Source: Larus michahellis
Lineage: Eukaryota > Chordata > Aves > Charadriiformes > Laridae
DNA length: 64,000 nt
Reading direction: 5' to 3'
Assembly: GCF_964199755.1 (NCBI RefSeq)
Contig: NC_133896.1
Location: 82,427,815-82,491,814, forward strand
The position numbers and the translations under genes were made by a program. Under the pieces are notes generated by a model. The model worked only from the letters and a program-made list of their open reading frames with translations. It was not told the DNA's origin and searched no databases. This document shows, piece by piece, positions 38,301 through 53,080 of the stretch (positions are counted from its first letter, which is position 1; each line of letters opens with the position of its first letter).

Positions 38301-38868
38301 AAGAAAATGAGGCAACAGGCACAAGCTGCAACAAGGGAAATTCCAACCGGACAGAAGGAAAAAGTCTCCCCCAACAGTGGTGCTGTACTGGAACAGGTGC
38401 CCAGAGAGGCTGTCAGACCTCCATTGCTGGAGACACTGAGAACTTTCCTCTGAGCTGCCTGATTAGCTTTGGAGTTAGCCATGCTACAAACCCATTGTTG
38501 GGCTCGAGACTTCTAGAGGGCCTTTCTAACCCCCAGAATCCTGCCTTTCCGTAGGACCTAGCTCCACTTCTCCTGGATTCAATTAGGCAGTCAGCCACTT
38601 TTTAAATGCTTCTGTTTCTGAGCGATCTGTCTTTTTAGGAGGGGTTTACATGGCACAGTAAATTCCAAGGTGCTACACTGTTGTCTGGAAAGCTGTGTCC
38701 CAAGGCAGATTATCTGACCTGCTGAAGGTTGATCAGAATGATCTTTTTGACTAGATTCTGTATTTTCAAACTCTGGATCATGTTGAAGAGACAACTTAAG
38801 TTTTTGGCATCTAATTTTTAATGTTCGTGTTTCTTTCTTTCTACTAGGGGCTTCCTCCGTTGCTTTGA
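32317..38868 (+). CDS. APOBEC1: APOBEC1 cytidine deaminase, 5 coding exons
   Basis: Polynucleotide C-to-U deaminase. In mammals it edits apoB mRNA, and APOBEC1 proteins can also mutate DNA. Exons 32317-32338, 33630-33657, 34079-34467, 36388-36506 and 38848-38868 all have GT-AG introns and join in frame to 192 residues. The N-terminus [16 protein letters not shown] parallels human MTSEKGPSTGDP. HAE is residues 63-65; PCGRC is 91-95 with zinc cysteines 92 and 95. The usual SWSPC reads STTPC, so the conserved Trp is absent. [12 protein letters not shown] and DYSYCW are family hallmarks. The C-terminus ends GLPPLL where human continues LPPCL plus about 40 residues, so the long hydrophobic tail is missing. 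An ISRE lies just upstream and AATAAA at 39476 is a likely poly(A) signal. It faces AICDA. Confidence 0.9.
33630..33657 (+). CDS. APOBEC1: APOBEC1 exon 2 (28 nt)
   Basis: Acceptor TTTCTATATAG and donor GTAAGA bound 28 nt encoding GPATGENNQ, matching human GPSTGDP. Entry phase 1 and exit phase 2 link exons 1 and 3 exactly. Confidence 0.8.
34079..34467 (+). CDS. APOBEC1: APOBEC1 exon 3, catalytic exon
   Basis: Begins after TTTTGTCGCAG and ends at G|GTAACC. It encodes WKIHPDDF through VIIRIMNRA, including [33 protein letters not shown] and [11 protein letters not shown]. This is the zinc-binding core. Confidence 0.93.
35854..36172 (-). mobile_element. Possible solo LTR (fossil) in APOBEC1 intron 3
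   Basis: On the minus strand the sequence CAATAAACTTGTTGCTTCAG with surrounding context resembles the R/U5 region of avian retroviral LTRs. The proposed ends TGTTAGGG and TTTAGACA are of TG...CA type. A CT microsatellite (36134-36152) lies inside. No internal genes and no clear target-site duplication, so the call is tentative. Confidence 0.35.
36388..36506 (+). CDS. APOBEC1: APOBEC1 exon 4
   Basis: Acceptor TTTTCTCAG, donor GTTAGT, 119 nt, encoding [20 protein letters not shown] to ELYHILL. One codon longer than the equivalent exons of AICDA and the APOBEC1-like gene. Confidence 0.9.
38040..38490 (+). mobile_element. CR1 LINE remnant, 3' portion
   Basis: The plus strand encodes [26 protein letters not shown] (38146-38236), matching the CR1 RT tail [26 protein letters not shown]. 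The rest follows the CR1 3' region, with the stretch GTGCCCAGAGAGGCTGTCAG. Heavily diverged, so one of the older CR1 copies here. It lies within APOBEC1 intron 4. Confidence 0.75.
38848..38868 (+). CDS. APOBEC1: APOBEC1 exon 5 (terminal, 7 codons)
   Basis: After a strong pyrimidine tract and TACTAG, the in-phase GLPPLL and stop continue ELYHILL. Human APOBEC1 has LSLPPCLKI at this place, which identifies the exon despite its size. Confidence 0.8.
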   Translation, partial: GLPPLL

Positions 38869-39475
38869 ATACTAACAAGCATCAGCAGCATGCTTTCAAA
38901 CTCACTTTGTGAGTTAGCATTATTTACAAGACTGGAAAAGACAGTCCCTGGGAGTCTTCCCCACTACAGCTTCACACTGTCACCAGAGAAGACTCTTTTC
39001 ATTGGCATTACTAAATATTGGACACAGCAGAAGGAGCACATGAGAAACCACCAGAAAGTTTGGATAATGCATCCAGGCAGCCAGGACACGGTGCTCTGGG
39101 TCTTTACAAGGCTTCCTGAGAGTCCAATGGGGATAGGGACCATGCCCCACAGTCAGACCTCTCACGTCTGCTGATTCTGCAATCAGATTCTGTCAGTACC
39201 CTCTTGAGATGCCAGTGAGTAACGTTTTTCCTGCTCTGGTCTGTTCCAAAGAAGTAATCAGAGCTATGCATTCTGGTTTTGAGAATTGCTTACGAAGATC
39301 ACTTTTACGGCTATGTGTGTATGTTTCAGAAAACACTTCATGCTGTTAGTATTTGTGTAATATTGTTATTATATTACTGTTTTCGTTACAATATAATACA
39401 ATTATATTACTAAGGATTATATTGCTTAATTTAAAGGTTTTATTCTCCCTTTTTTTATGACTGTAGAAACAACAG

Positions 39476-39481
39476 AATAAA
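39476..39481 (+). terminator. APOBEC1: Likely APOBEC1 poly(A) signal
   Basis: First AATAAA after the stop codon that I noticed, about 600 bases downstream; a second lies near 39890. Either could be used. Confidence 0.45.
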
Positions 39482-39499
39482 AGGGAAAAAGTCAACTCT

Positions 39500-42400
39500 G
39501 TGAAAACTTAGCTTTTCTTGTTCCTTTCCTGGGCACATATCCTTCCTTTGTAATTCCGCACTCTGGAGTCCCAGCTGTTCTGGGGGAACACAGTAAAATG
39601 TCTCTGCTCTTCCAGCTGGAAGCACTGACCGGAACAGTGAGGTAGGAGATATTGAAAGCTCTGAGCTATCTCTATAGGCAGAAGGCCAAAAGAAGATACA
39701 GGTGTGCTGGGCCTTGCAGGAGTTTTCAGTTTGCACTGCAAATAATGCAAAACATATGAATGAGTCATGTTGGGAACTCCACATTTCATGGTTCCCAATC
39801 CTTTCAAGCAGGAGGCCCATTGTGGATCCCACTGCGGAATGTGCTGCTGCTGGGATCTGCAACATGCAGGCTCAGATGATTATTTGAAGAATAAAGCAGG
39901 GGCTCGTGGGAAACATGCCTATCTCTTCTAGTTGATCAGTGCTTATAGCATCTTTTGGCCATGCCAGAGTCTCCAGATGTTTAGCAGACAATTAAGCCAG
40001 GCAGAAAAGCTGCAGGCTGAGGAAGCAGCTCCAGCCCCTGCTGTCTGAGAGAGTGTCTAAAGCTGAGTGCAGGTTGCTGGGGAGTGTCTACTACATTAAC
40101 CAAATAAAATTACTCCAAGCAATGTAGTGGCTAAAGTTTTCTTCTTCCTGTCCAGGTCCTCAGGCTGGATGTCACATGCCTTCCTTCTGGCCATTCTAGT
40201 GTTAACTCTTTGTTTTGTTGGAGAGAAATGAAATCGCTTGATCAACATGTAGTTGAGAACACTGGGGTCCATAACCATTCAGCAACATAACTTCTAAGTT
40301 ACTGGTCGGCTGTGGAATGTGGCAACTGTATTTGAGCCTGATCAACATATATAGCTTCAAACATCTTCATTTGCGTCTGGCTTTGAATCTTCATGATGCT
40401 ACAGAAGTTAGCTGAGTCCCATCTGAGAATCTAGAAAGTACAACAGCACAAAGCTATACAACAATATGTAGCATACATGGCCAGCACAAAATGGAAACCC
40501 TAAATGTTAAGAAAATCTGCAAGACCTGAAGACCCACCCGTGTCTCTTGCCATAAATCCTTAAGCATCATAGAATCTTGCTCACACCTTAGCATCACACT
40601 GAGAAGGCTTTACCCGTAACAGTGTACAAATTACTGACACATTGCTAATTCACATGAAATAATCTAAAAATGATGGCAGGTGTCATTATGTTTCTATACC
40701 TTAGAATAAATATGCAGTCAGACTTTGACCTTGGAACGGTCGGAGCTAAGTGTACCTAAATCTCCAACTCTATGAGGAAGATGGCAGGTTGGATGGCCCA
40801 GGTCTTTCGAGTAGGATGATGACATTGCCTGGAGGTTAAATGAGATGTGATTTTGAACAAGGAGGGGAAAGTAGGTTGATGGGAGAGACTTTGAGAAGAC
40901 CCAAGAATGAGAACAGGAGCCTTCTGTAAGTAGCACTAGGTGGAGGGGGTTAGATGGTCCAGAAGCTAGGGCTGTGTCAACCACATTGTTCTACGTGAGA
41001 AAGGACCTGTAGTCCAGTAAGGAATTTATGAGCCCAAAGTTGATCTTAATCCTATAACAGCAATATGGTGACCAGCTCCATATTAATTGCTTTTTCCCGC
41101 AGTATCATCTGAAGGTGAGTGCAGACTCTGTGAATCCTCCAACTTTGTTCCTGGCAGTCCAAGGCCCATCTCAGTCAACTACTACCATGAAATAGTTTTC
41201 CTGAAGGCAAAGTAGAGGACGGTGCCTTTACTGCAGGACGGAGGGGTTATTCCTGGCACACCAAGAGGTGCTCTATTCTTGCTTTGAACTTCAGCTAATA
41301 GTCATCCGTTTAACCCCAGGCCAAAGAGCCCTGAATGAGGGTAGGGTGGTGGCCAAGGGAGAAAAGCAACGGAGAGGTTGAGATATACAGCAGAATAGCA
41401 GAGGAAAAAATGGTGGATGAAGGAAGAAGAAAATGACGTCTCACCAGGTTCCTCAGTTTCATTTAATGTGGTTCTCTGCAGCATTAGCCAGTGTAGCTTC
41501 TCTCAGACAGATGGTGCAGTAGGTGTGATTCTCTTCAGGTTGTGAGGAATGCCTTGGGGATTAATAACAGTAGGTCAGTACTAGCAAGAATATGACATGG
41601 GTATGCAACCGGATGAGTTTTGGACACACATCCTGCCAGCTGTTGGGCCTACTCCTGTTTCATCATCCTGTGTCAAAGAAATATTGGCAAGCGTCCACGG
41701 GCTCTTCAGGGAGCAGTTGTTGCCTGCACAGGGATGTGCTGGTTTATGTCCCTTCTCAGCTCCCTATAGTGACAGTTTTGACTTTCTGACTCTTATTCCC
41801 AAAACAAATGTAATTATCTGGTTTTCTATCCAAATTCTTGTTCGTTTGTTCCTCCTTCTCAGAAGGACTAGTTAGTCTGTCTAGAAGTCCCAAAACAGAA
41901 ACACAGCAACAATGGGTTCCTGAAAGTGAAATACTAGGGAAGAGAAGAACAAAGTGAGAAGATGCAATGCTTCTCGCCTGACACACTCCCAGGATCCAGC
42001 TCTCTTCAGCTCTTCCTAGGCCAAATGTTGTTTCTGAGTATTCAATAGTCCTTTCTGAAGCACAAGCAGCTACACTGCTGTTCTGGGAGAGGAACTGAAG
42101 CAGGATCTTGGAGACAGCTGAAAGAAGAGACAGCATTTTATGGAGGCTGTAACAACTCCAGCTGGAGTGCGATCAGGGTCCTGTGGCCCTGCCCCAGTAG
42201 AAGCGAGTCTGGGTCAGGGGGGTGGACCAGAGATGTGCTCATTTGCTCAGCAGCAATCCTAGTCCATCAGGCAAGAACTTCGCGATGGTGGTGGTCCTGT
42301 AATGTGTAGGAGTATCGCTAAGGGAGCAAGAGGACATGTGATAAAGCAGACATTATGAGCAGGGCAGCACGAGCGATGGTGCCATACTCCTAGTGGAGCC

Positions 42401-45400
42401 GGTACTCTGCAGTGAACACTGTCACAGGCTGGTGCCCCTGCCTCCCCCAGTCACATCTGGCTGGCGATAGTCTCTTGCTACAGCTGAGCACCAGGGCGTA
42501 ATGAGGCAGAGATCTCTGTCATCCCTGTCCTTGTCATGGGTCAGTTCTGCTACTGCTGCTGTCAGCTCTGGGCATTACCACGTCATTCAGCTGCACAGAA
42601 GTGCCCGGATTAACTAAAGTGCCTGGACTCATTTTAATGAATTAGCCAGAGTGCATGATTCTTCATGGAAGGCTCAGGCCTTTCCCACCGAAGGCAGAAG
42701 GACAAACTTTCTGTGGTCCATTTGGAAGCTTGCCACTTCAGTGAAGTTTTTTACAACAGTTTTAGCTGCCAGAGTGAACTTGAAATCTGCTGTAGCCCTG
42801 CTGTGCTCCTACTGGTGTGTAAGGACCTAGAAGTGGGTCTACCACTGCTGCTAGCCTATAGAGGTAACTGCAGAAAAGGTCTCCTATCATCTTCTTCTGT
42901 CCCTCTGGGCTGGTAAAAACATTGTTCCAGCTTGTATAGTAGGCTAGTTTCTTAACTGTGATTAGTAACAAGATTATAGCACGGAGACATCAACATCCTC
43001 CTTGTCCTGGAACCTGGGTGCACTCACCCATGTGCGGAGACAGGCCTCTTGTCGACCGGAAGATTACCTCTCTCAATATTAGTCCCACACCCTCGAAAGT
43101 CACTTCAGTCCTTCAACTGGCATGCTTAATAATAATGACAACGACAGCAGCTACAGTGATGTTTTAGCTGTATCTTATGTGGGTTTGGAAGTGTGTTCCC
43201 TGCCTATCACCAAAGTGTATGAGAGATTTAAAAGCCAAAGGCAGCCTTCAAAATACTTGCCACACTTCGGCAGCTACTCTTCTGCTCTGACCTCTGCTCT
43301 GGCAGCAACCCGCTTTCTCCTTCCCCTTCAGAGGCTCCCTGCTGGTGCTGTCAGAACAAATGATATCATCTGTGCCAAACCCCTCTATGTTTCTTCTGCA
43401 AACCAAATCTGATTTCCATCGCCGCAAGTATTTAATACAGAAGTGACTAAATAATGAAATTTATGCTCATAGAAACACCAAAGGGTCAGCACCAGGGAGG
43501 GAAGAAAAAAAACTACTCGAGCTAGAGGACAATGTTGGACACAAATACGTACAGGCTGAAAACCCCTGAAGGGGCAAGTAGCAGAGGACTGGACTTCATG
43601 ACCCTGAAGCCCCTTTCTGTCCTGGTTTCCAAGTACCAGCATGCGGGAGAGGGAGAGAGACCAAGCAGGGGGGGAGACATGCTTTGAAAATCTCCCTTGT
43701 ATTTGTAAGGGCCTGGAGCATGTCTTTGCATTGTTTAGTGGTAATCTGTTTCTTATTATTGCAATGTGATGTCCAAGGACGCTATGTACTGACCTGGAGT
43801 AATGCTGTGTGCAGCTGTGGGAATGATGTCAGTGTCCTGCTTTTCAATGGGCATGTTCTAGGGGTCGTCCAGAGCCGGACTCCAGGAGCTGTTTGCAGCA
43901 AGGAGCAATATCCGTCCAGCCATCAACCTTGTAAAAGGTGCCGAACACCCCTGTGCACCAGGAGATGGCAGCCATGCCCAGTTTTCCACACCGTACCAAT
44001 AACCACCCCATCCCTCGTTTATCCTGTTTCCTCCGCTATCAAAGACCCATCCTGTACCTCACCCTGCTGCAGAGTTGGAGCTTTCACAGAGCAGGTGGTC
44101 TCTGTATCCCAGCCCCCGGGGGCGATAAAGCACACGTCAGTTGTCATAAGACCGGATGCGTCCCAAGAGTCCAATTGCCAAACGGTCACGCTGGTGGCTG
44201 CATGCAGAGACATGCAGGGTAACCTTCAGTGAAGATGAAGAGGCTGCCCCCAGCCCACGGGAAGAACGGTTTTCAGCAGCCCCCCGGGGCCTCCTGAGGG
44301 TGTAGTTACTGTAAAAGCGTATGAAGCTTGAGTGTGCAGAAAGCACCCAAAACATTACACACCCAGTCATGGGGGCATGCCTGGTGGGAGCTCATGTTTG
44401 TGCCAGATTTGCTGGGGATCTTTTGTATCCTGTCATTAATTGTGGCTGTAGTCCTTAGGGTATGAGTCACAAGAGAACGGGGAGGCAGTCACACTTGTGG
44501 GAAGCACGGCTCAGGGCGGCGGCTGTACAGTTGTTCGGATGCGCCTGTGCCTTGTTCATCGCTGCAAGACGTGGGGTGTTGGACCAACCAGGGTTTTCAG
44601 CTAGCACCATAGGCCCATCGCCACAAGGAACAGGCTGTAAACATAAGCAGTACTCAAGAATATATAAGCAGTAGTGAAATGTTCCCTATATACCCGGTCT
44701 ACAAAGCAAGTGAAAAAGTCTTAGGTTGGAAAAGTAAAGTTACTACATGACAGTCATCCTCCAGGGAGTTATTCTTGGCAAGAGACACCTAATGCATTTG
44801 AGACTGAATTAATTAATAATGTCAATTCAAAGAGTACCTTGTAACAAATAATATGAATTGGTATTTGAGAACAGAAGTGCAGTTAAAAAGGATCTCTATA
44901 GCAGGAGAGCTATAGAGATATAAATTCCTATAGGTAAATCACATGGATTAGCTAAACCGTCCACTCTGAATTTAATCTGCTTTAGATTCAGATGAAGCAA
45001 CCCAGGATGCATTCTGAATCCAGTGTATGTTTCTTTGCATTTACTCATTGCATTTATTCTCCAATCGTATAATGTCAACAATTGTCATGTTTCAACAGGC
45101 ATCTTCAACTCAGTGTTTGACAGCATTGAAGAAAAGCCAGTGTCTCAATGCTTTGTTAGAAAATTCTACTTTTTCTAGTAGCCCTCCAACAATTTCACTC
45201 AGAAAGACAACAGTGTTGTACAGGCCAATACCAAAAGTTGGAAGACAGAGATCCTTTTTCCACCTCTGCTTCTCTTCTTGTTTTGTGGAGCATGTTGAGT
45301 CAGCACTTCTTCTGTGTCCACTTTGGTCAATTACAAGTCATGAATGGGGACGATAGGTTTGCAATCAATGAAGGAAGCATCTTGAACAACTTTAGCATTT

Positions 45401-45620
45401 ACATCCCAGATTTTTGATAAGATTTCCAAAGTATCTATTGCCTTAACACTTTATCCGCCTTGATCTGCTGGATGACACTGTCAACAACTTCCGCGTTACG
45501 AGGGAAAAGAATAAAGGCAGTTTAATAGGATATTGTCAGGTTGTCTCTTCAGAAACCAGAAAGAATAGATGACACGTCAACTTTTACGTCCCTCACCCAC
45601 GTGGTTCCAAAATAATGACA
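39500..45620. other. No gene recognised between APOBEC1 and AICDA tails
   Basis: Intergenic gap between two converging genes. It holds one unusually long unexplained plus frame (43684-44232) and a TATA-like GAATATATAAGCAG near 44660, but no recognised gene. Confidence 0.5.
43684..44232 (+). other. Unassigned 182-codon open frame
   Basis: Open from ATG 43684; a hydrophobic stretch (SLHCLVVICFLLLQC) near the N-terminus would suit a signal peptide, and the rest is rich in cysteine. No family is recognised and no splice or promoter support is seen. Frames of similar length also occur by chance in other GC-rich parts of this window, so it is probably not a gene. Confidence 0.12.
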
Positions 45621-45645
45621 AAACCACATGCTTATTTGTAAGACC

Positions 45646-45651
45646 TTTATT
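45646..45651 (-). terminator. AICDA: AICDA poly(A) signal
   Basis: AATAAA on the minus strand with a GT-rich downstream element within about 35 bases; cleavage expected near 45625. Confidence 0.7.
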
Positions 45652-45704
45652 TATATAAATAATATGCACTGTATCAAACAAATATACAGCACCATGCTTG
45701 CAAA

Positions 45705-45712
45705 TTAATGCT
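45705..45712 (-). promoter_or_regulatory. AICDA: miR-155 8-mer seed site in AICDA 3' UTR
   Basis: The mRNA strand reads AGCATTAA, a perfect 8-mer match to the miR-155 seed (UAAUGCU plus A). miR-155 repression of AID through one such site is established in mouse B cells. Here it sits about 55 bases before the poly(A) signal. Confidence 0.75.
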
Positions 45713-47624
45713 TTGCAAATAACTCTCATTGCTATTCCTGGTCGGAATTCCTTGAGCTGAGAGTGCCTCAGGAGCTGGAAGTTGTAGGAAGCTTGTGGTG
45801 GACCCAGTTGTGACCTCTCCAAGCAGGAAAAGTCACAGTGGGAGCAGGGTTCTCTGCTGTCCTCCTGCAGGTGGCCTATCACCAGAGGAGTTGTTCTGAA
45901 GAGAAACACAGGAGCCTCCAGCCTTACCCAGAAAGAGGAACAGGATAGAGCAGAGAACTTGCAGCTATCATGAAGGAAATGACAGAGCACCCCCAGAATG
46001 TGGGACACTCTTGGCCGTGTCAAATCCTCACGACGTTAGACTGCAGAGGACAATCTGTCTGTAATTTAGGTAGTGGGAAGGTGGTGGTGAATACGCGTGT
46101 ACTGTGAACCCATGTCTTCAACTTGGTAAAGACAGTGTCCACAAGACCAGGTGCTGATGGAGTCCTCTAGTGGAAATACAGTGATTGCCAGGCAGGAGGA
46201 TGCTTTGATATTGCTCCATACAAAAGATATCTATCTACAGACTGTATAGCTTTGCTCATGCCAGGTTTTTTTCTGGTCAGCTCTCAGTACCATCACCAAC
46301 TAGCCATATCTAGCCATATTACGGGCAGTAGATGGCCTGAAAAAATAGAACACTGTGGGACTGTTAAGGGTGCCTCCCGCAGAGGACAGTTGGCTAGGGA
46401 AGGAGCATTGTTGCAGGACTGATCTAGGAGGAAATGCTCAGCAGATGAAAAGTACTCCAACAGTGACAACTGTGGTGCTCCCTCCTGCGGTATGGCAAGA
46501 AACAGATGGTGACTGATGTGGATGCCAATACACCATCTATAAAGACACAATCTTAACCTACATAAATGAGAAATTAAGTCTGAGGGACAGTACAATGTGG
46601 AAATGAAGTGTGTTTTCCGGTACATAAGTGCTGGAAAAACGCTCCAGTGGTGAAGTGCCTTGGTGGCTCCTTTCCTGGCTGGGTGGGAGGTCCACACAGT
46701 GGTCAGTACTGGCCTTGAGCTGTCATGGCTCTCAACATAGTTAATAGGCGTTGAGTGGACTTCCTATTTCTGGATGGGAAATGTCTTGCTGGACACCCAG
46801 AATTGCAGTTTGCACTTGAAAAAGTTGGCCTGCAAGTATTCTGATTTCATTTTAGGCCCTCTCCTAGGGCACAAAACCTGGACCCACAGCTACTGAAGCT
46901 CTCTCCTTTCTGGGCCGGAGGCACTGCATGCCCTGGGCCTGCACACAATCCACTTAGAAGACCTGATGGCTTCAAGTGAGGTTTTCAAGCTAAGCTACCT
47001 GGGCTGTCCAGGACTCACTTCAATAGTTTCAGTCGAGCTTTCCAATAACTAGCTATTTTGCTGTTAGGACATAGGTTATACCACTTAAACGGTGATGGTT
47101 TTCAACTTCCTACCCACATCCAGAAGTACAAATACACCGTTTCACAGGCGAGGACACAGAGCAGCTCAGTGTAGTGCAGCTCCAAGAGCCAAGAGATGTG
47201 CCCCCCAAAGCCCTCATGAAATGTGCAGATCAGTGTGGCACCAGTGAGAACATAGTCACGCAAACAGCTTTGCAGGCTGTCTGCTTCCACCTGGGCAAGG
47301 CTAAACCCAGAACTCCATTTAGTGGACCACCGGAATTAGCTCTGCGGGATTGCAGAGGGCAAATGGCTCTCTGTCAATGTCACTGCAGTCCTGGCTATTC
47401 CCAGCTAGCAATGGATGAGATGTGAGCCTGGGGAACGTGTCTTCGGAAGATCAGCCTAATTCTCCTTGGAAATGAAAAAGTAAGGATAGTCTTATCTCTA
47501 GACACAGGGCTGAAAGGAAGAGACATGTAAAGAGGGAAGAAGAGAAAGATCTGTTCTAAGAGAGAGAGTTGAAAATCAAAGAACAAGTGTTTGTGAAGTC
47601 TTCTGATTGCTGCTGACTTTCACT

Positions 47625-52598
<4,974 letters not shown>

Positions 52599-52935
52599 GA
52601 CTGCCAGGGTTTCCCTCAGGTGATGGTGTTTCAGGGAGGTTGTCTCTCAAGGCTCCGTCTGTGCAGCCCTCTGACTTGATACACAGGACTGTGGACTGCC
52701 CCGTGTGTCCCCTCCCCATTCACTCCTATCTACCCCCCGCCAGGTTTCACCGGGGTGTGGTTGAGGGAGGAGTTAGAAAGGTCTCTGGAGCTGCAGGAGC
52801 TGAAGAGCAAAGGGTTGAGATGTGAAGGGGCACTGGTTCTGAAAGATGCTTGGCACCCATTGGTCGCCTCCCCCCGCTGCACTCCCCGTTGGGCCCTCCC
52901 CGACTGCAAAATTATTCTGAATTAATGTCAATAAT
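52599..52935 (-). promoter_or_regulatory. AICDA: AICDA 5' UTR and proximal promoter region
   Basis: DNA immediately upstream of the AICDA start codon. No TATA box is evident, which fits the TATA-less mammalian AICDA promoter. I saw no copy of the ISRE block found before the two APOBEC1-type genes. Confidence 0.5.
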
Positions 52936-52939
52936 ATAA

Positions 52940-53080
52940 CGAGGCAGGAAGCATTGTCTAGTGGTTAGAGGGGGGCCTGGGAGCTTGTGTACCACTAACG
53001 TGAATGTGGGCAAAACCACACTATCCCTCTGGGCCTTGGGCCGTGCAGCTGTGCAGTGAAGAAAGATGGTGACCCTGCCC
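52940..53080 (+). mobile_element. Old tRNA-derived SINE (MIR/CORE-like) remnant
   Basis: TGTCTAGTGGTTAGAG followed by GGGCCTGGGAG resembles the tRNA-derived head (box A region) of amniote SINEs. GTGGGCAA... and CTCTGGGCCTTGGG resemble their common body. Much diverged, about 140 bases, probably ancient. Confidence 0.5.

Larger units (their letters stand above)
45625..47624 (-). other. AICDA: AICDA 3' untranslated region
   Basis: From the AICDA stop codon to a poly(A) signal AATAAA (complement of 45646-45651) followed downstream by GT-rich TGTGGTTTTGT. The resulting length of about 2 kb is similar to mammalian AICDA mRNAs. It contains an 8-mer miR-155 site. The left end is inferred from the signal, not from transcripts. 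Confidence 0.7.
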
